A DNA stretch of 64,000 nt from Bacteroides intestinalis (GCF_902364365.1 NZ_CABJDN010000009.1:186001-250000), one strand, 5' to 3'. Counted from the first letter of the stretch, positions 51,938 to 60,525 are shown. The notes: a model not told the origin generated them from the letters alone. Numbers and translations: made by a program.

Positions 51938-52472
51938 CTTGCACCTCCTCCGATATAGTGATACAATCAATCAATTCTTCCATATAATGGAAAGCAGTCA
52001 GCACTTTATATGTCCCGTCCACTTCATTTTCCTTTTCTATGAATCCCATCTTTTCCAGTTCATTAATCAATTTAGCCACTACTTCCTCATGTTTCTTTTT
52101 GTCGGAGAACAGTTTAGAAGCTTTCTCCTTCAGCTCCATATCACAACCGATCTGAATTTCAATATCAGCAGCGCGAAACAGGAATCCGGGACCGAAAGCC
52201 GAATGATAGGTTTTCAAGAAACTCATATAATCAATCCATTTCAAGGTAGCTTCCAATTTACGCTCCAAATCTACTTTCGCCTCTTTACGCGTAAAATGGT
52301 AGTAACCGTCTCCCCCTTCCAGATAAAGTCCGATTCCCCGATAATATTCATAATAATCGGGCAATTCTTCTTCAATAGCATCATAGTAACGCTTCACCTG
52401 AGTAGAAATACTGTTAGAGGAAATAAACCCTCCTTTACTAAGTATATTGAAAATCTCTTCGGTATATTTCAT
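51921..52472 (-). CDS. jetB: Wadjet subunit JetB (KITE-like)
   Basis: A 183-residue protein of tandem winged-helix type: EEIFNILSKGGFISSNSIST, YDAIEEELPDYYEYYRGIGLYLEG, DGYYHFTRKEAKVDLERKLE and KLINELEKMGFIEKENEVDGTYKVL. Length and position between jetA and jetC fit JetB, the KITE subunit that holds the kleisin to the SMC heads. ATG 52472 was chosen; the TTG two codons upstream is unlikely. It follows jetA by 12 bases. Confidence 0.78.
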   Translation of the reverse strand: MKYTEEIFNILSKGGFISSNSISTQVKRYYDAIEEELPDYYEYYRGIGLYLEGGDGYYHFTRKEAKVDLERKLEATLKWIDYMSFLKTYHSAFGPGFLFRAADIEIQIGCDMELKEKASKLFSDKKKHEEVVAKLINELEKMGFIEKENEVDGTYKVLTAFHYMEELIDCITISEEVQDEIPE

Positions 52473-52484
52473 GTTCAAAAAGTT

Positions 52485-53681
52485 TTATTTGACGTAAATC
52501 AAAGGATATTCCACATCGCCCGAGCACTCATAGCTTTCCATAAAATTGAGTTCATCAGCATATTGGGAAGCCAACTGACAAAAATAAATCAGTTTATCTC
52601 CCCGGGATACTTCTTTGCGAAAACGATAGTTCATCACGAAACCAAACAGATGCATCCCGGATGCCGTAAAAGCATTGTACACTTCCCGCAAGTTTATCGC
52701 GTCAATCCGTTGCGACTGATTATCCAGATATCCTTCCGGGATAGCCTCAGCCAGATTTTTCGGACCGTGCTTCCTGTTCTTTTGCTGTGCCACCAACTTC
52801 CTGACGGCTTGGAAAGCCTCATCCGAAGTTCGCAGATAATCTATTGATAACTTTATGCGGTAGTTTGTCTGAGGTTCCATCCATAACGGATGACGTTGCG
52901 AAACCACTTGTCGAATAGTCGTGTTCTCTTCCAATAGGAACTGGTCTTTCAGATACTTCAGCTTCCTTATTTTCTCAAAGATACGGTTCTGATAGTCTAT
53001 CAAGTTCAGGTAATGGACAATCTGCCGGTGAATTTCGAGCAGGTTATGATAAGAATCGTTCAATTGCAGTTTGACATCGCTCACCACATTCCGCATTTGC
53101 ACATCCATGGCTATGCGGAAAAAGACCGGTTGCTGGTTATCAATCAGCTCCTCACTTTTAGTTATTAGCAAAGAGATGTTCTTGAGCTTTTCGCTTAATC
53201 TCATCAACTTCGCTTTTTTTATTTGGTAGTTGGGTTCATTCTTGTAAGTATTATCCATGTTCCTTTTCAGGTCCATTACATTGCGGACAGTGGTAAGAGC
53301 AATGTTTTTCAGACAGCGTTTCACTTCACGCTGATAATTGTACTTGCGCTTTTCATTATTCTCTTTCAGATAATAATCTATATTTTCATTGAGGCGTGTA
53401 AGATAATCCTGTACAAAAGATACATTAATTTCCTCATTCACTTCCAACACGTCTTCAAAGAACTTCAGATAAAGATCTTCCATTTCAAGAAAGTCACCCG
53501 TGTCACGTATTACACCGTAATCAATCAGATAACGAACACGCTCTTCTTTATACTCTGTCATCTCAAGCGCATAATCATAACGAAACGAAAGCGACTTCCG
53601 TTTGGCAAACATTTCTTTCAGTAGTTCTTTCTCGCGTTCAAGACTCTTCACTAATTCTTCTATGGAACGAAAAGTACTCAT
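52485..53681 (-). CDS. jetA: Wadjet kleisin-like subunit JetA
   Basis: A 398-residue mostly helical protein: an N-terminal winged-helix-like part (YDYALEMTEYKEERVRYLID, YGVIRDTGDFLEMEDLYLKF), a long helical middle (NQQPVFFRIAMDVQMRNVVS, LLEIHRQIVHYLNLID) and a C-terminal part with YFCQLASQYADELNF. It fits the JetA role of kleisin that joins the two JetC heads. I cannot decide the Wadjet subtype from memory. The ATG at 53679-53681 is preferred over a TTG two codons upstream. First gene of the jetABCD-SWIM operon. Confidence 0.75.
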   Translation of the reverse strand: MSTFRSIEELVKSLEREKELLKEMFAKRKSLSFRYDYALEMTEYKEERVRYLIDYGVIRDTGDFLEMEDLYLKFFEDVLEVNEEINVSFVQDYLTRLNENIDYYLKENNEKRKYNYQREVKRCLKNIALTTVRNVMDLKRNMDNTYKNEPNYQIKKAKLMRLSEKLKNISLLITKSEELIDNQQPVFFRIAMDVQMRNVVSDVKLQLNDSYHNLLEIHRQIVHYLNLIDYQNRIFEKIRKLKYLKDQFLLEENTTIRQVVSQRHPLWMEPQTNYRIKLSIDYLRTSDEAFQAVRKLVAQQKNRKHGPKNLAEAIPEGYLDNQSQRIDAINLREVYNAFTASGMHLFGFVMNYRFRKEVSRGDKLIYFCQLASQYADELNFMESYECSGDVEYPLIYVK

Positions 53682-53889
53682 AGTCAATCTTACATTTTAT
53701 TTCTCGTAAAAATATACTATATCCTCTAATTCCACAATATTCTAAAGAACTTTTATTCAATAAATTCACCTTTCCAACTATCTGGTTCTCACAAGTTGCG
53801 CTGATCACATAGGTATTACAGAACACTTGTCTAATTGCAAAAATCGGATTTTCTTCGTAAACACATGATTATTAATTTAATATATTTGT

Positions 53890-53897
53890 TATCTTTG
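53890..53897 (+). promoter_or_regulatory. Promoter -7 box, formerly of an AAA_14 gene
   Basis: TATCTTTG at 53890-53897 is preceded by a second box-like TATATTTG (53881-53888). It lies 44 bases upstream of the truncated ATPase start and now drives the lipoprotein gene. GAGTAAAA occurs twice between box and start. Confidence 0.5.
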
Positions 53898-53940
53898 TAT
53901 TGAGTAAAAATACTTAGTGCACTGAGTAAAATGTAACCCT

Positions 53941-54072
53941 ATGTATAAAAGATCAGAATATCAAGTAATTATGAATCGGCTTAAAGAACAGCGAAAGTTC
54001 ATTCAAGTCGTAATGGGTACTCGTCAGATAGGCAAATCAACGGTTATCAAGCAGGTGTTAAAGGATTCAGAT
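53941..54072 (+). pseudogene. Truncated AAA_14 ATPase (first 44 codons), in frame with the next gene
   Basis: MYKRSEYQVIMNRLKEQRKF followed by IQVVMGTRQIGKSTVIKQVL and KDSD is the N-terminus of an AAA_14/DUF4143 ATPase, with Walker A GTRQIGKST at residues 26-34. The match ends at residue 44, and the frame then continues without a stop into a lipoprotein signal peptide. The rest of the ATPase gene (about 380 codons) has been deleted. The gene start and its promoter region remain. Confidence 0.8.
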
Positions 54073-54759
54073 ATGAAGAAACGAATTACTACGTATTTCA
54101 TAGGAATATTAGCATTAGCCATGCTATGTAGCGGATGTAGCACTAATCGTATGGCGGCAGGTGACCCGGGCGCGGTGTTGGCCGGAGCATCCATCGGAGG
54201 AAATGTGGGAGGCGCCATCGGAGGCCTCATTGGCGAAAGCAACAGGGGATGGAGAGGTGGCTACCGGGGTTCCGCCATTGGTACCATCGTCGGAACCATC
54301 GCCGGAGCAGCCATCGCAAATGCCGCTACCGCCCCCAAGCAGACAGAAGAATATAGCTACCGGGTAGAAAGGACTCAACCTTCCAGACCCCAACCCCAAT
54401 ATTCATCAGCTATCGAAAATCTGAGAATACATAATATACGTTTCATTGACGCCAATCGCGACCACACAATCAACTCAGGCGAAAATTGTAAAGTGATCTT
54501 CGAAATCATAAACGAAGGAAACAGAACAGCTTTCAACGTAGTACCGGTAGTGGCCGAAATCACGGGCATGAAGCGTATCTATATTTCACCCTCGGTCATG
54601 ATAGAGCAGATTAAGCCTCATGAAGGTGTGAAATATACCGCCAGCATCAATGCCGGAGAACGGATAAAGACGGGAGAAGTCATCATACGCGTTGCCGTAG
54701 CCGATGAAAACGGACAGGAGTACGACTGGCAAGAGTTCTCATTGCCTACCCAACGATAA
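54073..54759 (+). CDS. Glycine-zipper lipoprotein
   Basis: A 228-residue lipoprotein starting at the internal ATG 54073 (MKKRITTYFIGILALAMLCSGC, lipobox Cys22), with AAAGGA upstream as ribosome site. Residues 30-85 are a glycine zipper (GAVLAGASIGGNVGGAIGG, GSAIGTIVGTIAGAAIANA) that can insert in a membrane. The C-terminal 110 residues look like an Ig-like beta domain (LRIHNIRFIDANRDHTINSG, CKVIFEIINEGNRTAF). The frame is open upstream into the truncated ATPase, so a 272-residue fusion is possible, but a buried signal peptide would not be exported well. Followed by a small gene in the same unit. Confidence 0.78.
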   Translation: MKKRITTYFIGILALAMLCSGCSTNRMAAGDPGAVLAGASIGGNVGGAIGGLIGESNRGWRGGYRGSAIGTIVGTIAGAAIANAATAPKQTEEYSYRVERTQPSRPQPQYSSAIENLRIHNIRFIDANRDHTINSGENCKVIFEIINEGNRTAFNVVPVVAEITGMKRIYISPSVMIEQIKPHEGVKYTASINAGERIKTGEVIIRVAVADENGQEYDWQEFSLPTQR

Positions 54760-54784
54760 ACATTTTATTTTAAACGATTACACC

Positions 54785-54964
54785 ATGGCCGACAATTATT
54801 TAGAAAAACAATACGAAGCATACCAAGCCCGGAAAGCCGCTTGGGAAAAAGAACGTAAATACGGAAAGAAGCCCTCGCCTATGAAGCGTCCGAAAACTTT
54901 GGAAAAATCAAAAGAGGGTGAAGAAACACCCCCTGTTAATACCAATTTGGAAAATACTATTTGA
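54785..54964 (+). CDS. Small conserved protein (59 aa)
   Basis: ATG 54785 gives MADNYLEKQYEAYQARKAAW then EKERKYGKKPSPMKRPKTLE and an acidic tail. Small highly charged proteins starting MADNYLEK are common in Bacteroides; some are labelled 'dehydrogenase' in databases without basis. It starts 25 bases after the lipoprotein gene and overlaps the end of the convergent metallo-hydrolase gene by eight bases. Function unknown. Confidence 0.65.
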   Translation: MADNYLEKQYEAYQARKAAWEKERKYGKKPSPMKRPKTLEKSKEGEETPPVNTNLENTI

Positions 54965-55814
54965 ATGCCGGAGCCGGCAAATGCATACCTGCCATCGTCA
55001 AACCATTGTCTTTGGCATATTGAAGGAAATACTTACGTGATTTCACCGCCTTCTCCCTATCCATATCATACGTAGCGCAGATTTCGGGATGCTCTAACTG
55101 AAGAGCGGCTCCATGGATAAGATCGGCAATCACCAACAATTTGTTCGCCTGGAACACGGTATGCCCGGGAGTATGTCCCTCAGCATTCATCGCAACGACA
55201 TTACCCGGCAATGTTTCTCCGAACTCAAACAAATGCAAACGGTCTTTATAAGCATTCATCGTTTTCAACACTTGCGCATTCCTGTCGGCAGGCATCTTGA
55301 GCCAGGCATCATATTCCACTTTCGATGCATATACTTCAACATCAGGAAACACAACACTATCCCCTTTCATCATTCCACCGATGTGATCGCCATGGAAATG
55401 GGTAAGATACAAATATTTAATATCGGAAGGGGTAACTCCCAAAGAAGCCAAACCCGATAGCAGACGGCTATCCGGCGCTCCCATGCCCGTATCGAACAGA
55501 ATTCGGATTCCACCCGTTTCTACCAGAAAAGCACTTATGGACGAAGGTATTCCGCCTTGTAGTTTCAAACTCTCTATCAGACTATCATCAGCATCTGCAA
55601 AAAGCGTTCTTTCCATCAGGCGCTCTTTCGCATTATCCTGTATCCAGGTAACTTTCACTTTATCCAGTTGCAATGTCTTCAGGCCATCGCACACCCCATT
55701 TACACTATCCATACTAATATCCTCATTTACTTGCTTTTTTGTGCCTCCGCCACAAGCTGATAACACGAATATTGCAGATGTAACAACCAGATACTTCCAC
55801 GTTTTGTTTCTCAT
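54957..55814 (-). CDS. Metallo-beta-lactamase-fold hydrolase, lipoprotein
   Basis: A 285-residue lipoprotein (signal peptide to LSAC, Cys21) with a metallo-beta-lactamase fold: ILFDTGMG (106-112), the zinc motif THFHGDH (138-144), NAEGHTPGHT and the LIADLIHG-type strand LLVIADLIHGAA. This is the large family of periplasmic hydrolases that includes lactonases and related esterases; the substrate is not readable. It is a single gene, convergent with the small gene before it. Confidence 0.84.
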   Translation of the reverse strand: MRNKTWKYLVVTSAIFVLSACGGGTKKQVNEDISMDSVNGVCDGLKTLQLDKVKVTWIQDNAKERLMERTLFADADDSLIESLKLQGGIPSSISAFLVETGGIRILFDTGMGAPDSRLLSGLASLGVTPSDIKYLYLTHFHGDHIGGMMKGDSVVFPDVEVYASKVEYDAWLKMPADRNAQVLKTMNAYKDRLHLFEFGETLPGNVVAMNAEGHTPGHTVFQANKLLVIADLIHGAALQLEHPEICATYDMDREKAVKSRKYFLQYAKDNGLTMAGMHLPAPAFK

Positions 55815-55856
55815 TAGCTTATAAATTTAGTTCATATATAATAGACTACTACATAA

Positions 55857-57458
55857 TCAGGCCGATTCCGCGCAAGGATGCGTAAACCAGAAACGACTCC
55901 CGACTCCTACTTCCGATTCGGCACCAATCGTGCCACCAAGGTGCTCCACGATACTCCGGCAGATGGACAGCCCTAAGCCGGTGCCCTTGGAGAATGTGTT
56001 CAGTTTCACAAATCGGTCGAAAACCTGACCCACCGCATCCGGTGCGATGCCGATACCCGTATCCGTAACCGAGAACTCTATTTCATTGGCACCCTCTTTA
56101 AAATGGTACTCCAGAGTGATCTGCCCCTTACTGGTGAATTTCAGAGCATTATTTATAAAATTGGTGATGACCTGCATCAGACGTTTCTTATCCGTATAGA
56201 TACGATAATCGGGCAGACCGGAAGCCAGTACAACCGGTACAGGTTTATCTTCCTTGATTTCATAACCACGCAATATATCTTCACAGAAGTCCCTGATATT
56301 CAAATATCCCATGTTGAAATCGAGCGTTCCCGCCTCTATCTTGGATAAATCCAGAATGTCAGATATCAATTGTAAGAGCAATTCCGTGTTCTCTTGCATT
56401 ATTTCAATATAGCCCTGACGCTCTTCTTTATCTTCCTCCTCAACAAGCATACTTGCGAAACCGACAATGGAATTCAACGGAGTACGAATCTCATGACTCA
56501 TGTTAGCCAGAAAGGCGGACTTCAAGCGATCCAAATTTTCGGCCTTATCCTTGGCTATCCTTAATTCCTCTTCTATCTTTTTCTGATGGTCGATATCAAC
56601 GCTAGTAATGACATGTGCCATCTGGCCGTCTATCCAAGGAAATGCCGCACTAAATACACGAAACCAACATTGATCGAACGGGCGTTGGTAATCCCAGGAG
56701 TAAACTTTAGTAGGTAGACCGTTTTCGTCAATCAGATGTCTTTTAGGACAAAACTCACATTCGCCCGTTTTATCAGTATAAAGGGCCTGCCAGCACTTCT
56801 TTCCTTCAAAATGCTTAATGCCACCATACGGAGCCGCCATAGACGCATTGGCATACAACATATCATGAGATTCAAAAGAGTTCACATAAATGTCGACTCC
56901 CATATTGTTCATGATGCTACCCAGCGTGTTGCTTGCCCGCACTTCCCGTTCTTTATACTCACGAACGGCTATTTCTTTGGAAAGCGAGCCCAGCAATAGA
57001 TGAATGGTTTGCAATTCCTCATCCGTGAAAGGAGTTGTATTCTCCCTATCCGCAAATCCTATAAACCCGATAATCTTTCCTTCACTATCTTCAAATTGAC
57101 GGACCAGCAAGGAGTCCGTTTTATGAAAATCAAGAACGTCAATATCAACTAAGGAATTTTCATAGTTTCTATTGGCATAAAAAGGACGGTTCTTGACCTT
57201 CATACGATCGGAATGTATTTTGGTCATTTCACTCATCTCAAAGCGAAGCTTCAGAGAATGGTCTTCATTTCCAATGGTTTCTTTCAGGAAGAAATAGCGA
57301 AAACCATCGGTCTGATAGACAAATCCTTTTTTAAACTTATAAAAAGTACAAATATCCGTCAATGATTCCGTGATTTTCTTTTCAATGGATTCACATCCAT
57401 TTAAACGCTCTAAGAAATGAAGGAGAAATACACTTAAACTCTTGTTCTTTTCGATCAT
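55857..57458 (-). CDS. Cytosolic sensor histidine kinase (GAF-PAS-HisKA-HATPase)
   Basis: A 533-residue kinase without membrane segments. Residues 20-165 form a GAF domain (ITESLTDICTFYKFKKGFVY, GKIIGFIGFADRENTTPF), 176-300 a PAS domain with a Cys-rich core (KKCWQALYTDKTGECEFCP), then HisKA with His322 (FLANMSHEIRTPLNSIVGFA) and the ATPase domain (N-box NFINNALKFTSKGQI, G1 VTDTGIGIAPD, G2 KGTGLGLSICRSI). It has no receiver domain and no response regulator next to it, so its partner is unknown. The cysteines in the PAS domain could bind a cofactor, but this is a guess. Confidence 0.86.
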   Translation of the reverse strand: MIEKNKSLSVFLLHFLERLNGCESIEKKITESLTDICTFYKFKKGFVYQTDGFRYFFLKETIGNEDHSLKLRFEMSEMTKIHSDRMKVKNRPFYANRNYENSLVDIDVLDFHKTDSLLVRQFEDSEGKIIGFIGFADRENTTPFTDEELQTIHLLLGSLSKEIAVREYKEREVRASNTLGSIMNNMGVDIYVNSFESHDMLYANASMAAPYGGIKHFEGKKCWQALYTDKTGECEFCPKRHLIDENGLPTKVYSWDYQRPFDQCWFRVFSAAFPWIDGQMAHVITSVDIDHQKKIEEELRIAKDKAENLDRLKSAFLANMSHEIRTPLNSIVGFASMLVEEEDKEERQGYIEIMQENTELLLQLISDILDLSKIEAGTLDFNMGYLNIRDFCEDILRGYEIKEDKPVPVVLASGLPDYRIYTDKKRLMQVITNFINNALKFTSKGQITLEYHFKEGANEIEFSVTDTGIGIAPDAVGQVFDRFVKLNTFSKGTGLGLSICRSIVEHLGGTIGAESEVGVGSRFWFTHPCAESA

Positions 57459-57496
57459 ATTGCTTTTTACACCTTAGGGTTAGAGACACTTAAAAA

Positions 57497-57528
57497 CAAA
57501 AATAAAATACATTTTCGAGTATCTTCAA
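57497..57528 (-). promoter_or_regulatory. Promoter of the GAF-PAS kinase gene
   Basis: On the minus strand a TTG (57528-57526) and the -7 box TATTTTTG (57504-57497) are 21 bases apart. The transcript would begin about 30 bases upstream of the ATG at 57458. Confidence 0.58.
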
Positions 57529-57739
57529 GGCGCTAATATACAAACTTTTAAAAGAATAAAAAAGGTTTTCTATGTACTTAACTATCACCTTTTTTCTTCT
57601 TTTCGAACAAAACAAGAAGCATAAAATCTAATTTATTTTACAAGTTAATTTATCAAGAAATACAACTTTAGTCCGTTGGCAGAATTAATTCATTACGGAA
57701 AAATAATGAGCTAAATGATAAGTTAGCGGGCTGAATTTT

Positions 57740-57926
57740 AAGCCTGAAAGGCTTGCATTATATAGCGTAGGGCATCGCCCTACGTAATATACATCCCCAT
57801 TTCTGAGCCCTGAAAGGGCGAGATAAAGCGTGTATGCTTGATTGCGCCCTTTCAGGGCTTAAATAGAGATATACATAATCACGTAGGGCGTTGCCCTACG
57901 CTATGTAATCTCAGGCTTTCAGCCTT
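57740..57926. repeat. 187-bp nearly palindromic repeat element
   Basis: The left half (starting AAGCCTGAAAGGCTT) and right half (ending CAGGCTTTCAGCCTT) are near-complements over the full length. Inside are two hairpins CGTAGGGC/GCCCTACG, one per arm, and the central pair GCCCTGAAAGGGC / GCCCTTTCAGGGC. No coding frame is present. It has the look of a small mobile or REP-like element; a copy of the GCGGAC-type repeat follows at once (57929-57970). The rest of the spacer 57459-58049 is AT-rich and empty. Confidence 0.75.
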
Positions 57927-57928
57927 AT

Positions 57929-57970
57929 AAAATCCGCGTTCGTCCGCCTTGTCCGCGTAGTCCGCGTATC
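57929..57970. repeat. Third copy of the GCGGAC-type dispersed repeat
   Basis: AAATCCGCGTTCGTCCGCCT begins a 42-base segment that matches the copy at 24167-24208 at all but a few positions. It directly follows the 187-bp palindromic element. Two of the three copies lie close to gene ends. Confidence 0.75.
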
Positions 57971-58049
57971 AATTTAGCTCATAACCGGAAAAGAAAGGAA
58001 TTAATTCCGCCAACGGATAACTTTAAGCGTTTAGATAAACTATAGCCAA

Positions 58050-59483
58050 TCATTCATAATTTTCATAACGCGAACGCAACTTTGCCGAACGACTGGATGC
58101 TTGTTCCGGTTTATCCGCCGATTGCTTTTGTTGCGGTTCGCGGACCAATTTCGGTTTCGCCGGACGATTATGACGTTTGGGCTTTTCAGCAACAACCGTT
58201 GCTTGCTGAGTATTCTTCAAGGGTTCGGCAGGCTTTCTGCCCTCCCGCCTCTTATTGTTCTGCTTGCCTTGTTGCTTCTCTGCCGGTGCTTTCGCTTGTA
58301 CCTTTCGTGCATTGGCAATCGGAGTTGTTTTCGTCTCCTCCAAAGGCGGTAAATCATGTTTCCGTTGCTCCAGTTTGATACCTGTAAGTTTCTCTATCTC
58401 ACGCAACATCGACGCTTCTTCACCCGAACAAAAGGCAATGGCACGTCCCTCGCAACCCGCACGCCCCGTACGTCCGATACGATGGACATAAGTTTCCGGC
58501 ACATCGGGCAAATCGTAGTTGAGAACCAAATCCAAACCTTTGATATCAATACCGCGTGCCGCAATATCCGTAGCGATAATTACATTGGAACGACCTTCCT
58601 TGAAATTACTCAATGCACGCTGGCGGGAATTTTGTGACTTATCTCCATGGATACTTTCACAAGTGATGCCACGACGTGATAAATAGCGCGCTATATTATC
58701 CGCCCCATGTTTGGTACGGGAAAATACAAGTACCTGGTGTCCGGCCTCTCCGAGTAATAGTTGTGCCAGCAATTCCTTCTTCTGAGGCTTTTCCACACGA
58801 TAGACGGACTGGCTGATAATTTCCACTACGCTGGATGCCGGAGTGACTTCCACCCTCGCCGGATTGCGCAATAAACTTTTAGCCAGACGATCAATACTAT
58901 CAGGCATAGTAGCCGAGAAGAACAAGGTTTGCTTCTTGGGCGGGAGTTTAGGCAACAAGCGCTTCACATCGTGGATGAATCCCATATCGAGCATACGGTC
59001 AGCTTCGTCAAGCACGAAGTGCCGCACATGGTCGAGGCGGATAAATCCTTGTGACATCAGATCGAGCAAACGACCGGGAGTAGCCGTCAGGATATCCGTT
59101 CCGGCGCGCAATTCATCAGTTTGCGACTTCTGCTTTACCCCACCGAAAATAACGGTATGGCGCAACGTGGTATATCGTGTATAGTCTGCCAGCGATTCAT
59201 CGATCTGGATTGCCAACTCACGCGTTGGAGTAAGGATAAGAGCACGAATCTTACGTGGAGCACCTTTCTGCTGAGATGTAGGGTCGGCAAGCAATTGTTC
59301 TATGATAGGTATGGCAAATGCCGCCGTTTTACCAGTTCCGGTTTGAGCCAGTCCTAATAAATCACGCCCTGTCAGGGCTTCCGGTATGGCTTGTTCTTGT
59401 ATAAGAGTAGGAGTAGAATAGTTTTTTTCAAGGAGCGCACGGCACACCGGCTCCGAAATATTCATCTGTTTAAATGTCATCAT
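58050..59483 (-). CDS. DEAD-box RNA helicase, RhlE-like
   Basis: A 477-residue helicase. The Q motif (PTLIQEQAIP), Walker A AQTGTGKT (46-53), PTRELAIQ, TPGRLLD, DEAD (159-162), SAT (FFSATMP), RGIDI and HRIGRTGR are all intact. The C-terminal 100 residues are a basic, low-complexity RNA-binding tail rich in Lys, Gln, Arg and Pro (ARKVQAKAPAEKQQGKQNNK region). Length and tail fit the RhlE group that helps RNA folding and ribosome assembly or cold growth. ATG-ATG at the start leaves the exact start open by one codon. Confidence 0.92.
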   Translation of the reverse strand: MMTFKQMNISEPVCRALLEKNYSTPTLIQEQAIPEALTGRDLLGLAQTGTGKTAAFAIPIIEQLLADPTSQQKGAPRKIRALILTPTRELAIQIDESLADYTRYTTLRHTVIFGGVKQKSQTDELRAGTDILTATPGRLLDLMSQGFIRLDHVRHFVLDEADRMLDMGFIHDVKRLLPKLPPKKQTLFFSATMPDSIDRLAKSLLRNPARVEVTPASSVVEIISQSVYRVEKPQKKELLAQLLLGEAGHQVLVFSRTKHGADNIARYLSRRGITCESIHGDKSQNSRQRALSNFKEGRSNVIIATDIAARGIDIKGLDLVLNYDLPDVPETYVHRIGRTGRAGCEGRAIAFCSGEEASMLREIEKLTGIKLEQRKHDLPPLEETKTTPIANARKVQAKAPAEKQQGKQNNKRREGRKPAEPLKNTQQATVVAEKPKRHNRPAKPKLVREPQQKQSADKPEQASSRSAKLRSRYENYE

Positions 59484-59500
59484 TTCTTTTAATTAGAGCA

Positions 59501-59538
59501 CAAAGGTAGGCTTTTATAAGGAATAATCATTATATTTG
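59501..59538. promoter_or_regulatory. Divergent promoter pair between the helicase and VOC-GNAT genes
   Basis: On the minus strand the box TACCTTTG reads from 59508 to 59501, 18 bases before the helicase start; on the plus strand TATATTTG is at 59531-59538, 57 bases before the ATG at 59596. The two transcripts would diverge from this 40-base region. Confidence 0.55.
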
Positions 59539-59595
59539 CATGAAAAGTAGTTTTTAATTAACTACAAAGAACAGATATTCAAACTATTATATCGC

Positions 59596-60525
59596 ATGAA
59601 AATACATCATATCGCCATCTGGACTTTTCGCCTGGAAGAATTGAGAGAGTTTTATATCCGCTACTTTAACGGAACAAGCAATGAAAAATACATCAATCCG
59701 AAGAAGGGTTTCGAGTCCTATTTCATTTATTTTGATGATGGCGCGGCATTAGAATTAATGAGCCGTACAGATGTGCAAAACACTCCGATAGAAGAGAACA
59801 AATTGGGACTCACGCACTTTGCTCTCTCTTTCCAAAGCAAAGAAGATGTTCTCCGCACTACTGAACAACTCCGTAGCGATGGGTATACCATAGCCGGCGA
59901 ACCGCGGACTTCGGGCGATGGATATTTCGAAAGCGTCATACTCGATCCGGATGGTAATCGAGTGGAATGTGTATACAGGAAGGAAGAAACCAATAATGAA
60001 GCTGATGCTCCGATTGAAACGGAACGGTTACTATTACGCCCCTTCCAAGAAAGTGATGCGGAAGCCTTCTTTAAATGTTGCCAGAATCCAAATATAGGAA
60101 ACAATGCCGGCTGGAAACCTCACGGATCCTTAGAAGAATCACAAGAAATCCTTCGTTCCGTATTTATATCCCAGTCTGGAATATGGGCTATCATCCTAAA
60201 AGAAGACGGACGTTTGATCGGTTCAGTCGGCATCATCCCAGATCCAAAGCGTGAAAACCCGCAAGCACGCATGCTGGGATACTGGCTCGATGAATCCCAT
60301 TGGGGAAAGGGCTACATGACGGAAGCGGTGCAATCTGTTCTCGATTACGGATTCAACACCCTCCAACTAAGCCTCATTACCGCAAATTGCTATCCTCATA
60401 ACGAGCGCTCACAACAGGTTTTGAAACGCCACGGTTTTATCTATGAAGGCACTCTCCATCAGGCCGAGTTAACCTACGATGGACATTTATACGACCATCA
60501 ATGTTACTATCTGGCCAAGCCGTGA
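59596..60525 (+). CDS. VOC-family / GNAT acetyltransferase fusion protein
   Basis: A 309-residue fusion. Residues 1-128 are a VOC (glyoxalase-like) domain: MKIHHIAIWTFRLEELREFY with His5, FDDGAALELM with Glu, GLTHFALSFQSKEDV and VILDPDGNRVECVY. Residues 143-309 are a GNAT acetyltransferase of the RimJ/RimL type: ETERLLLRPFQESDAEAFFK, LIGSVGIIPD, GYWLDESHWGKGYMTEAVQSVL and ITANCYPHNERSQQVLKRHGF. The VOC part keeps metal-ligand-like residues. The domain pair is likely to act on one substrate or resistance compound, but that is inference. Single gene. Confidence 0.86.
   Translation: MKIHHIAIWTFRLEELREFYIRYFNGTSNEKYINPKKGFESYFIYFDDGAALELMSRTDVQNTPIEENKLGLTHFALSFQSKEDVLRTTEQLRSDGYTIAGEPRTSGDGYFESVILDPDGNRVECVYRKEETNNEADAPIETERLLLRPFQESDAEAFFKCCQNPNIGNNAGWKPHGSLEESQEILRSVFISQSGIWAIILKEDGRLIGSVGIIPDPKRENPQARMLGYWLDESHWGKGYMTEAVQSVLDYGFNTLQLSLITANCYPHNERSQQVLKRHGFIYEGTLHQAELTYDGHLYDHQCYYLAKP

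Noticed and set aside
51938..51970. Upstream start of jetC adding 11 residues
   Set aside because: A strong GGAGGAGGTG site precedes the internal ATG at 51937; the upstream codon has none.
53941..54759. A genuine 272-residue P-loop lipoprotein
   Set aside because: The signal peptide and lipobox would be internal at residues 45-66; a deletion fusion explains the sequence better.
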